DNA of 22,342 nucleotides from a bacterium (GTDB lineage Bacteria > Patescibacteriota > Minisyncoccia > Moranbacterales > UBA2206), in the NCBI GenBank assembly GCA_021779205.1, contig JAJYBE010000012.1:1-22342 (forward strand). The letters run 5' to 3'. The notes under the pieces are model-generated. The model saw nothing but the letters and a program-made list of their open reading frames with translations, did no database searches and had not been told where the DNA came from. Below, one piece after another: positions 6,695 through 13,607 of the stretch; position 1 is the stretch's first letter, and each line of letters starts with the position of its first letter. Both the position numbers and the translations under genes were made by a program.

Positions 6695-7693
6695 ATGCAA
6701 TCAATAACACTTCCTCAAAAACCCAAATATATTTCTGATGATGGAAAAAACGGTAAGTTTCAAATCGAAGCTTGTTATCCCGGTTATGGAACGACGCTTG
6801 GCAATGCATTAAGACGGGTGCTTTTGTCGTCTATGCCGGGTTCGGCGATCACTTCCGTGAAAATTAAAGGTGTCAAACATGAGTTTTCAACTATCCCCGG
6901 TGTTCTGGAAGATGTGATTCAGATAATTTTAAATTTGAAACAAGTAAGATTTAAAACTTTTAAAGATGGTCCGATTGAAGTAACCTTGAGTGCTAAAGGG
7001 GAAAAAACAATTACCGCAGGAATGATTAAGTGTTCATCTGATATTGAGGTCGTCTCTAAAGATGCGCACATTGCGACTATTACGAATGCCAAAGGAGAAC
7101 TTGAAATTGAAATGGAAGTGGAAAATGGAATAGGTTATGTTCCAATAGAGCAGCAAATAAGAGAAAAAAAAGAGGTGGGCGTAATTGCGCTGGATGCGAT
7201 TTTTACTCCGATTCGTCGTGTTAATTATGTTGTTGAAAACATGCGAGTAGGAAAGCGCACTGATTTTGAGAGAATAAAGCTTGAAATCGTAACGGACGGA
7301 TCAGTTTCTCCCAAGGAAGCTTTCGATAAGGCGGTGGAAATTTTAATCAATCAATTTTCCGTGCTTTCCGAGGTTGAACAAATTTCCCAAATGGAAGAAA
7401 ATAGCCTTGCGGATGATGGGCTTGTGACTATGGAAGTGGAAAAAGACAATAATGATAAAAATAATGGTGAAATTGAAAATAATGATGCTGCTAAAACAGC
7501 GGTTGTTGATTTGAAAGGGCTTTCCACTAGGACACTGAATGTTTTAGAGAAAAATAATGTGACAAGTGTTGAAGATATTATGAATTTAACGGAAGTCCAA
7601 ATTAACGAACTTGATGGTATGGGTGAAAAAGGAATTAAAGAAATTAAGAAGGCTATTGGAGATTTTGGAATAAATCTAAAAAAAGAGAATTAA
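6695..7693 (+). CDS. rpoA: DNA-directed RNA polymerase alpha subunit
   Basis: The 332-residue protein has the dimerising N-terminal domain (GYGTTLGNALRRVLLSSMPG; EDVIQIILNLK), which scaffolds the polymerase. An acidic, Asn-rich linker (~residues 240-268) joins it to a C-terminal domain of two HhH-like turns (LSTRTLNVLEKNNV; GMGEKGIKEI). Aligned to E. coli, the DNA-contacting Arg265, Asn268, Gly296, Lys298 and Glu302 are kept, while positions 294 and 299 are Gly. UP-element binding is therefore probably retained, perhaps weakened. It lies in its usual place between rpsD and rplQ. Confidence 0.97.
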   Translation: MQSITLPQKPKYISDDGKNGKFQIEACYPGYGTTLGNALRRVLLSSMPGSAITSVKIKGVKHEFSTIPGVLEDVIQIILNLKQVRFKTFKDGPIEVTLSAKGEKTITAGMIKCSSDIEVVSKDAHIATITNAKGELEIEMEVENGIGYVPIEQQIREKKEVGVIALDAIFTPIRRVNYVVENMRVGKRTDFERIKLEIVTDGSVSPKEAFDKAVEILINQFSVLSEVEQISQMEENSLADDGLVTMEVEKDNNDKNNGEIENNDAAKTAVVDLKGLSTRTLNVLEKNNVTSVEDIMNLTEVQINELDGMGEKGIKEIKKAIGDFGINLKKEN

Positions 7694-7704
7694 TTTAAAA
7701 GAGT

Positions 7705-8070
7705 ATGCGTCATCAAAATAAAGTTAGAGAATTTGGCAGAGAGGCTGATCAACGTAAGGCATTATTTAGAACAATGCTTGGTAGTTTGATTATGCAAGAA
7801 AAAATTGAAACAACGGAAGCCAAGGCTAAGGAATTGAAAAATAGAATTGATAGGCTTGTAAATAAAGCCAAGAAGGGTAAAAAAGCTCCATCTAAAATGA
7901 ATACCATTCGCGATCTTAGGAAATACATTCCCGGAATGGCTACTCAAAAATTAATGAGTGATTTTTCCGATAGATTTTCCAAGAGAAATAGTGGATATAC
8001 CAGAATAATTAAATTAGCCGCGCGTAAAAGTGATAGTGCGCGATTGGCTGTTATTGAATTTGTAGATTAA
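7705..8070 (+). CDS. rplQ: 50S ribosomal protein L17
   Basis: The 121-residue protein is an L17 homologue that sits near the peptide exit tunnel. Landmarks are the opening MRHQNKVREFGREADQRKALFRTMLGSLIMQEKIETTEAKAKEL with its RxxALxR-type helix, the basic linker NKAKKGKKAP, and the end SDSARLAVIEFVD (family: ...GDAAPMAIIELV). The length matches the usual 115-125. The short gap from rpoA (11 nt) contains AAAAGAG, at most a weak SD. Confidence 0.96.
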   Translation: MRHQNKVREFGREADQRKALFRTMLGSLIMQEKIETTEAKAKELKNRIDRLVNKAKKGKKAPSKMNTIRDLRKYIPGMATQKLMSDFSDRFSKRNSGYTRIIKLAARKSDSARLAVIEFVD

Positions 8071-8079
8071 ATAAATTAT

Positions 8080-8472
8080 ATGATTGTTAGAAAATATCAT
8101 CTTTTTGATGCGACAGACAAAACTCCAGGAAGAATGGCAACGGAAATTGCTAGAATTTTGCGAGGAAAAAATAAAGTCGATTTTACTCCGAATGTTGACG
8201 GAGGAGATTTTGTGGTGGTAATAAATTCTGATAATATTTCCATCGCTAATGGAAAGGGGAATAAGAAAGTCTATTATCGTTTTTCCGGTTATCCGGGAGG
8301 AATCTCGGCAACAAAATTAAAAGAACAAATGGAAAAAGATTCGCGCAAGGTGATTAGGGATGCTGTTTACGGAATGCTCTGTAAAAACAAATTACGCGAT
8401 AAAATGATGAAAAGATTGCTTATCTATATCGATAGTGAGCATAAGCATGTAATAAATGGAACAAGTAACTAA
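8080..8472 (+). CDS. rplM: 50S ribosomal protein L13
   Basis: The 130-residue protein is an early-assembly 23S rRNA binder. It shows the L13 pattern: DATDKTPGRMATEIARILRGKNK, then DGGDFVVVINSDNISIANGKGNKKVYYRFSGYPGG, and RDAVYGMLCKNKLRDKMMKRLLIYIDSEH. It is a little shorter than E. coli L13 (142), mostly at the C-terminus. Pairing with rpsI 8 nt downstream is nearly universal; here the pair is joined to the rpoA-rplQ end of the operon. Confidence 0.96.
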   Translation: MIVRKYHLFDATDKTPGRMATEIARILRGKNKVDFTPNVDGGDFVVVINSDNISIANGKGNKKVYYRFSGYPGGISATKLKEQMEKDSRKVIRDAVYGMLCKNKLRDKMMKRLLIYIDSEHKHVINGTSN

Positions 8473-8480
8473 AGTTTAAT

Positions 8481-8933
8481 ATGGAAAAAAAACAAGTAAC
8501 AAGTGAAAATGAGATGATCGTAGATAAAGAAGAAAAAAAAGAAAAATATTTTTATGCGGTCGGAAAGAGAAAAACGGCGGTTGCTCAAGTGCGAATTTAT
8601 CCAACAAAAAAACCGGCTGAGATGTCGATTAATGATAAAAAAAGTAGCGATTTTTTTTCTATTGAGCGTTTTTTTGAAGTAGTTAAAGCGCCCCTTGTTT
8701 TGACTGGTCAGAATGATAAGTTTAATGTGACAGTAAAAGTTTCAGGTGGGGGAATTAATGCGCAAGCTGAAGCAATCAGATTGGGAATCTCACGCGCATT
8801 GATTGGATTTGATGAAGGTCTAAGAAAAACTTTGCGAGATTGCGGTTTCTTGACACGCGATTCTAGAATTGTTGAAAGAAAAAAAGCCGGTCTTAAAAAA
8901 GCTCGTCGCGCTCCTCAGTGGGCTAAGCGATAA
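8481..8933 (+). CDS. rpsI: 30S ribosomal protein S9
   Basis: The 150-residue protein is in the 30S head. The core starts at about residue 26 (AVGKRKTAVAQVRIYP) and ends in the family's basic tail KKARRAPQWAKR, whose last Arg reaches the P-site tRNA anticodon. VSGGGINAQAEAIRLGISRAL is the typical central block. A Lys/Glu-rich N-terminal extension of ~20 residues is added relative to E. coli (130). It is the last gene of the operon, with a clear terminator 31 nt downstream. Confidence 0.97.
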   Translation: MEKKQVTSENEMIVDKEEKKEKYFYAVGKRKTAVAQVRIYPTKKPAEMSINDKKSSDFFSIERFFEVVKAPLVLTGQNDKFNVTVKVSGGGINAQAEAIRLGISRALIGFDEGLRKTLRDCGFLTRDSRIVERKKAGLKKARRAPQWAKR

Positions 8934-8963
8934 AAGTTTATTTGTTTTGCTTTGTATTTCTAC

Positions 8964-8992
8964 AAAAAACGGGCTATGTGCTCGTTTTTTTT
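8964..8992 (+). terminator. Terminator of the ribosomal-protein operon
   Basis: AAAAAACGGGC (8964-8974) pairs with GCTCGTTTTTT (8980-8990), with one G-U and a 5-nt loop, running into a T8 tract. It is a standard intrinsic terminator. Confidence 0.9.
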
Positions 8993-9011
8993 GCTTCTTT
9001 GGCTTTTTTAG

Positions 9012-9017
9012 TATAAA
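9012..9017 (+). promoter_or_regulatory. Possible -10 box of the acyl-CoA synthetase operon
   Basis: TATAAA (9012-9017, within GTATAAAATT) lies downstream of the operon terminator and 43 nt before ATG at 9060. The -35 is weak (TTTTGC at 8989-8994, 17-nt spacing). It is the best candidate in the gap. Confidence 0.4.
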
Positions 9018-9059
9018 ATTAAAGCAGAAATGAAATAAAAATTTTAAAACTAAATAATT

Positions 9060-11123
9060 ATGAGTTTAAAGAAATTATTTAATCCACAATCAATTGCGAT
9101 TGTTGGCGCATCTCCTGAGGATGGAAAGGTTGGTAATGTGATTGCTAAAAATATTTTGCAATTAGGATATGCGGGAAAAATATATCTAGTAAATCCGAAA
9201 TATGATCGAATTTTTGATCAGCTATGCTATCGAAATTTGTCGGACATAGCTGATGAAGTTGATTTGGCAATCGTTGCTATTCCGGCAAAATTTGTTATTT
9301 CGGAAATACAAGCCAATGCAAAAAAAATTAAAAATTACGCAATTATTTCAGCCGGTTTTTCGGAAGTAAATGAAGAAGGCAAGGTGCGCGAACAAGCGCT
9401 TTTAGATTTGGCAAAAGAAAATTCCTTGCATATTTTGGGACCGAATTGTTTGGGCTTTATCGCTCCGGAAATAAAATTAAATGCTTCTTTTGCGTCAAAT
9501 ATGCCAGACTTCGGCAATATTTCTTTTATCAGTCAATCTGGCGCTTTGGCAGTGGCTTTGGTTGATTTGGCCAAACAAAGATCTCTAGGTTTTTCCAATA
9601 TTATTTCAATTGGAAATAAAATGCAAATTGCAGAAACGGAAATGTTGGAATATTTAGAAAATGATTCCAATACAAAAGTTGTGGGGATGTATTTGGAAGG
9701 AATAAAAAATGGAGAAAATTTTTTGCAAATAGCTGATCGGGTTTCCCGGATGAAACCGATTGTTGTTTTGAAGGCCGGAAAAACCAAACGATCACAAAAA
9801 GCGATTGCATCGCATACGGGAGCAATTGCCGGCAGCGATATGATTATGGACGCGGCTTTCAGAAAGAGCGGTATTTTGCGCGCACGCAATTTGGAGGATT
9901 TTTTTAATTTGATTTCTTTTATTTCTCAAAATAATTTTCCCCAAAATGAAAAGGTTGTTATTGTTACCAATGCCGGTGGCCCAGGAGTGCTTACTGCAGA
10001 TGCTTTTTTGGATAAGAAAATGGCATTGGCTGATTTAAACGATGAAACAAAAACGCAATTGCGTAAAATTTTACCGGAAGAATCTTCTGTTGAAAATCCG
10101 ATAGATCTTCTGGGTGATGCAAAAGAAGATCGCTACAGGGATGTGTTGAACGTGATTGAAGATGATTTGGAAATTGGCTCGGTTATTTGCGTTTTAACTC
10201 CTCAAGATCAAACGCCAGTAGAGAAAGTTGCAAAAGTGATTGCCGATTTCAAGCATAAAAGTAAAAAAACAATCATAACGGTATTTATCGGAGGGGAAAA
10301 AATCGAAGAAGGCGCGAGGGAATTGCAACGCAATGGGGTATTTAACTTCACTTTTCCGGAAAAAGCCGTTAAGATGCTTGATGATTATTATGCATGGAGC
10401 ATATTTAAAAAAAATGCTTTGGAGGATATAACCCAAACAGTGAACTTTCAAAGACAAAAAACAATCAGTTTGATTGTTGAAAAAGCCAAAGAAGAAAAGC
10501 GAAAAGCGCTCTATTTTTCCGAGAGTCAAAAAATTATGAGTTTGTATGGAATCGAAACTGTGAAAACATTGGAAATAGACGCTGTGAGTAGCTTGCCGAT
10601 TATTGATATTTTTCCCGTTGTAATTAAGGTTGACAGCGATGCTATTTTGCATAAAACCGATAAGCAAGGATTGATTTTAAATATTCGAAATCAAATGGAA
10701 TTAGAAGTGGCTTTCAATAAAATGAGAACTAATTTTCCCGGTGCAAAATTAATTATTCAAACAATGCTTGAACGCGATGTGGAATTGATTTTGGGAATTA
10801 AAAAGGACGCCTCTTTTGGCGCAACGATCCTTTGCGGTTTAGGAGGAATTTATGCGGAAGTATTTAAGGTTGCCGAAATATTCATCCCGCCTTTTTCAGT
10901 TGAAGAAATCAAGGCTGTTTTGCAAGCGGGGAAATTGGGATTTCTATTCAATGGAACGAGAGGGCAAAAATCCTATGGATTGGATGATATTGTGCGAATT
11001 ATTTTAGCTTTGGGTGAGTTTTCAAATGAGGCGAATGGAGTTTTTGAATTTGATATTAATCCTCTTTTAATTTACAATAACGGAAAGAAACCTGTAGCGA
11101 TAGATGTAAAAATAATTATTTAA
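9060..11123 (+). CDS. acdA: Acyl-CoA synthetase (ADP-forming), fused alpha and beta subunits
   Basis: The 687-residue enzyme of the NDP-forming acyl-CoA synthetase family converts an acyl-CoA such as acetyl-CoA, with ADP and phosphate, to the acid, CoA and ATP, or runs in reverse. The N-terminus is a CoA-binding Rossmann domain (IAIVGASPEDGKVGN, ~residues 12-26). A ligase domain follows with the phospho-accepting His252 in IASHTGAIAGSD. The last ~200 residues form an ATP-grasp domain (VVIKVDSDAILHKTDKQG; CGLGGIYAEVFK; FEFDINPLLI). In fermentative bacteria and archaea this enzyme yields ATP from acetyl-CoA. The acyl substrate cannot be read from sequence. Protein acetyl/acyltransferase homologues (Pat) add a GNAT domain that is absent here. 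First gene of an operon with the receiver protein (10-nt gap) and recJ. Confidence 0.88.
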   Translation: MSLKKLFNPQSIAIVGASPEDGKVGNVIAKNILQLGYAGKIYLVNPKYDRIFDQLCYRNLSDIADEVDLAIVAIPAKFVISEIQANAKKIKNYAIISAGFSEVNEEGKVREQALLDLAKENSLHILGPNCLGFIAPEIKLNASFASNMPDFGNISFISQSGALAVALVDLAKQRSLGFSNIISIGNKMQIAETEMLEYLENDSNTKVVGMYLEGIKNGENFLQIADRVSRMKPIVVLKAGKTKRSQKAIASHTGAIAGSDMIMDAAFRKSGILRARNLEDFFNLISFISQNNFPQNEKVVIVTNAGGPGVLTADAFLDKKMALADLNDETKTQLRKILPEESSVENPIDLLGDAKEDRYRDVLNVIEDDLEIGSVICVLTPQDQTPVEKVAKVIADFKHKSKKTIITVFIGGEKIEEGARELQRNGVFNFTFPEKAVKMLDDYYAWSIFKKNALEDITQTVNFQRQKTISLIVEKAKEEKRKALYFSESQKIMSLYGIETVKTLEIDAVSSLPIIDIFPVVIKVDSDAILHKTDKQGLILNIRNQMELEVAFNKMRTNFPGAKLIIQTMLERDVELILGIKKDASFGATILCGLGGIYAEVFKVAEIFIPPFSVEEIKAVLQAGKLGFLFNGTRGQKSYGLDDIVRIILALGEFSNEANGVFEFDINPLLIYNNGKKPVAIDVKIII

Positions 11124-11133
11124 TAAAAAAACA

Positions 11134-11697
11134 ATGGAGAATAAAAGGCGTAAGATTTTAATTGTCGATGATGATGAGGAGATTAGGAGTCTATATGTGG
11201 ATGTTTTTAAAAATGAAAACTATGAGGTTATCGAAGCTATTGATGGTATTGAAGGGATCGATATGGCAACAAAAAATATTCCCGATGTTATTTTTACCGG
11301 TATTATTATGCCAAGAATGGATGGTTTCGGATTGATAGAAAATTTAAGAAAGAATGTGGCTACCAGAGAAATTCCCATTGTGATGTCTTCGCATATGGGG
11401 CGCGAAGAGGATCGGGAGAAAGCGATTAAAATGGGTATAAAAAATTTTTTTGTAGTGGGAATGATTAGTCCCAGAGAGGTTGTTTCTCGGGTAAATGCGC
11501 TATTTAATTCTTTGGAATATCGTTTAAAACTCAATAAAAATGAACTGGATGCTTTTCGTTTTAATAGTGACTTGAATTTGAGCGATGGCCTTGCTTGTCC
11601 AAAATGCAACTCGGAAATAGTTTTAGTTTTAAAGGTGGCAAACTTAGAAAGAAGAGAGTTTGAAGCAAGGATAATTTGTCCCAAGTGTGATGAATAA
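11134..11697 (+). CDS. Receiver-domain protein lacking the phosphorylation site, with a C-terminal zinc ribbon
   Basis: Residues 7-125 form a CheY-like receiver fold (KILIVDDDEEIRSLY). The acidic pocket Asp12-14 is present. The phosphoacceptor position is Gly56 in PDVIFTGIIMPRMDG, where active receivers have Asp. The conserved Lys (KP motif) is also replaced, FFVVGMISPRE having Gly109-Met110. Two of the key residues are thus lost, so control by phosphorylation is unlikely. The C-terminus carries a C-X2-C-X23-C-X2-C zinc ribbon (Cys155, 158, 182, 185) in place of a DNA-binding domain. The gene overlaps recJ and follows the acyl-CoA synthetase. It may act as a protein or nucleic-acid binding adaptor, which is inference. 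Confidence 0.85.
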   Translation: MENKRRKILIVDDDEEIRSLYVDVFKNENYEVIEAIDGIEGIDMATKNIPDVIFTGIIMPRMDGFGLIENLRKNVATREIPIVMSSHMGREEDREKAIKMGIKNFFVVGMISPREVVSRVNALFNSLEYRLKLNKNELDAFRFNSDLNLSDGLACPKCNSEIVLVLKVANLERREFEARIICPKCDE

Positions 11698-13420
11698 AAA
11701 ACTGATGTTGAAAAAATGGGAGTTAAGAGAAAAAAAGAATAATGATTATGATCAAGCCGCTTTGGAAAAATATGGCTTTATTGTTTTGGAATTACTTTTC
11801 AGTCGAGGAGTTTGTGCTGTAAAAGAGCTAGAATTATTTTTTGATGCCACTTATGAAAAAATATCAGGAATAGAACATATTTCCGGCATGTCTGAGGCGG
11901 TAGAAAGGATTTTACTGGCGAAAAATAAAAAAGAACGCATTGCGATTTTTGGAGATTATGACGCAGATGGCGTAACGGCAACGGCATTGCTTTTTGAAGT
12001 GTTGTCCGATTTGGGTTTTTCCAATTTGACTTATTATATCCCGGATCGCCAATTGGAGGGTTATGGTATGAACAAAAAAGCACTTGAATTTTTGTCAGCT
12101 GACGGTGTTAATTTGATTATTACGGTTGATTCGGGAATTACTAATGTCGCGGAAGTGGAATTGGCAAAAAAAATAGGAATGGATGTGATTATTACTGACC
12201 ATCATCATATTCCGGAAATTATTCCCGCTGCCGTTGCGGTGATTGATCCACATTTGGAAAATTCCGGTTTCGTTTTTTCCGATTTAGCTGGCGTGGGAGT
12301 GGCATTTAAGTTGGCGCAGAATTTATATCAAAAAATATTGCCGGAAAAAAGTGATCAATTAAAATGGTTGCTGGATTTAGTGGCAATCGGAACAGTTGCT
12401 GATTGCGTTCAGCTTTTGGGAGAAAATAGAATTTTGGTTAAATATGGTTTGGTAGTTTTGTCTAAAACTCGTCGAATCGGTTTGCAAGAAATGTTTAAAG
12501 TTGGCAAGATGGAAATTTCAGAAGATAATTTTCCGGATACGCAAAAAATTTCTTTTCAAATTGCGCCAAGAATTAATGCGGCGGGAAGAATGGATCACGC
12601 TAGTGTCTCGTATAAATTGATTGTGGAAAAAAATCAAATTAACGCAAGAATGATGGCGCTTGATGTGGAAAAGAAAAATCAGGAAAGGCAAAAAATTACC
12701 ACAGAAATTATGAAAGAAATTGAGATGATTGTGTTGCGCGATTTTTCCGATAAGCAGTTTATTTTTGTTTCAAGTCCGCATTGGCCGGTGGGAATTTTGG
12801 GTCTTGTTGCGGGAAAAGTTGCAGAAAAATTCGGAAAACCGATAGTTGTTTTTCAGGAGCAGGAAACGGTTTTCGTCGGTTCTTTGCGCAGTATTCCAGG
12901 GATAAACATTATTGAGAAAATTGAATCTTGCTCCGAGTTACTCTCTAAATTCGGCGGGCATTCTCAAGCGTCCGGCGTGAGTCTTGTGCGAGAAAACGTC
13001 TTACCTTTTTGCGAAAAAATGACAATGCTTATTGAAACGGAAATGGAAAATAAAGAAATAACGCCAAGGCTTGTAATTGATTTGGAAATTTATGCAAAAC
13101 AAATTGATTGGAAATTGCTAGACCAGCTTAGAAAAATGGAGCCGTTTGGAATGGGAAATAAAGAACCTGTCTTCTTGCTAAGAAAAATGCAAATTGTCGA
13201 TATGCGAATGGTGGGAAATGGAAGTAAGCATTTGAAATTGATGCTAAAATCGGTAAAAGGTGATGTTAGGGTTTTTGACGCAATCGGGTTTAAATTGGGC
13301 GAAGAATTTGCCCATCTAAAAAAGGATGATATCGTTGATATTGTGTTTAATCTTGCGCAAGATGAATGGAACGGCGCTAAAAAAATTCAATTAAAATTGA
13401 TTGATTTAAGGTTGGCATAG
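11690..13420 (+). CDS. recJ: Single-strand DNA-specific 5'-3' exonuclease RecJ
   Basis: The 576-residue protein is a DHH-family nuclease that degrades single-stranded DNA 5' to 3' in RecF-type recombination and mismatch or base-excision repair. Motif I is DYDADG (89-94), motif III is DHH (170-172), and the DHHA1 domain has GGH (422-424) in KFGGHSQASG. The C-terminal OB-like region follows (from ~460). The length is typical. Starts are possible at GTG 11687 or ATG 11690; the ATG is chosen. Either overlaps the preceding gene by a few bases (its stop is 11695-11697), which implies translational coupling. Confidence 0.95.
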   Translation: MNKKLMLKKWELREKKNNDYDQAALEKYGFIVLELLFSRGVCAVKELELFFDATYEKISGIEHISGMSEAVERILLAKNKKERIAIFGDYDADGVTATALLFEVLSDLGFSNLTYYIPDRQLEGYGMNKKALEFLSADGVNLIITVDSGITNVAEVELAKKIGMDVIITDHHHIPEIIPAAVAVIDPHLENSGFVFSDLAGVGVAFKLAQNLYQKILPEKSDQLKWLLDLVAIGTVADCVQLLGENRILVKYGLVVLSKTRRIGLQEMFKVGKMEISEDNFPDTQKISFQIAPRINAAGRMDHASVSYKLIVEKNQINARMMALDVEKKNQERQKITTEIMKEIEMIVLRDFSDKQFIFVSSPHWPVGILGLVAGKVAEKFGKPIVVFQEQETVFVGSLRSIPGINIIEKIESCSELLSKFGGHSQASGVSLVRENVLPFCEKMTMLIETEMENKEITPRLVIDLEIYAKQIDWKLLDQLRKMEPFGMGNKEPVFLLRKMQIVDMRMVGNGSKHLKLMLKSVKGDVRVFDAIGFKLGEEFAHLKKDDIVDIVFNLAQDEWNGAKKIQLKLIDLRLA

Positions 13421-13470
13421 GCAATTGAGAGTTGGGCCGTTGTCGCAAAGTTTGTTTGTAGGTTAACACA

Positions 13471-13504
13471 TGCATAAGTTCATTAACATATTGCACTCTA
13501 TGAG
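13471..13504 (+). repeat. 34-bp repeat, copy 2
   Basis: It matches 3646-3679 with one mismatch, in the same orientation. The TTGCAC inside it (13491-13496) could be a -35 box, with TATGAT (13515-13520) as the -10 at an 18-nt spacing. It lies between recJ and the GNAT-ASCH gene. Confidence 0.85.
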
Positions 13505-13520
13505 AAAATAGAGATATGAT
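13491..13520 (+). promoter_or_regulatory. Possible promoter of the GNAT-ASCH gene
   Basis: TTGCAC (13491-13496), 18 nt, TATGAT (13515-13520). The -35 lies inside the 34-bp repeat, so the repeat may have brought the promoter. A start near 13527 gives a leader of ~80 nt. Confidence 0.45.
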
Positions 13521-13548
13521 TTAGTGTTCTTTTACAAGTCATTAACCT

Positions 13549-13591
13549 TTGAGTTACGCAGCTTACCTATGGGAGGTAAGTTAGTACTCAA
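13549..13591 (+). promoter_or_regulatory. Structured mRNA leader of the GNAT-ASCH gene
   Basis: TTGAGTTAC (13549-13557) pairs with GTACTCAA (13584-13591, one bulged T). Inside it CTTACC (13562-13567) pairs with GGTAAG (13575-13580). The hairpin ends 3 nt before the SD. A CCTT just upstream (13546-13549) could instead pair with AAGG of the SD, which would allow switching. No known riboswitch class is recognised. Confidence 0.5.
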
Positions 13592-13594
13592 CAA

Positions 13595-13601
13595 AAGGAG
13601 G
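13595..13601 (+). promoter_or_regulatory. Consensus SD site of the GNAT-ASCH gene
   Basis: AAGGAGG lies 6 nt before ATG at 13608. It fixes this start over an in-frame codon at 13524 and contrasts with the SD-less housekeeping genes. Confidence 0.85.
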
Positions 13602-13607
13602 ACAGTC

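Noticed and set aside
10194..10667. 157-codon minus-strand frame
   Set aside because: It is antisense to the acyl-CoA synthetase, whose domains continue across the region.
11220..11684. 154-codon minus-strand frame
   Set aside because: It is antisense to the receiver gene; the motif-bearing frame is on the plus strand.
3646..13504. CRISPR or tandem repeat array
   Set aside because: The 34-bp repeat has only two copies 10 kb apart, with no spacers or cas genes.
13421..13607. tRNA gene or known riboswitch
   Set aside because: No cloverleaf or T-loop motif is seen, and the hairpin matches no riboswitch core that could be recognised.
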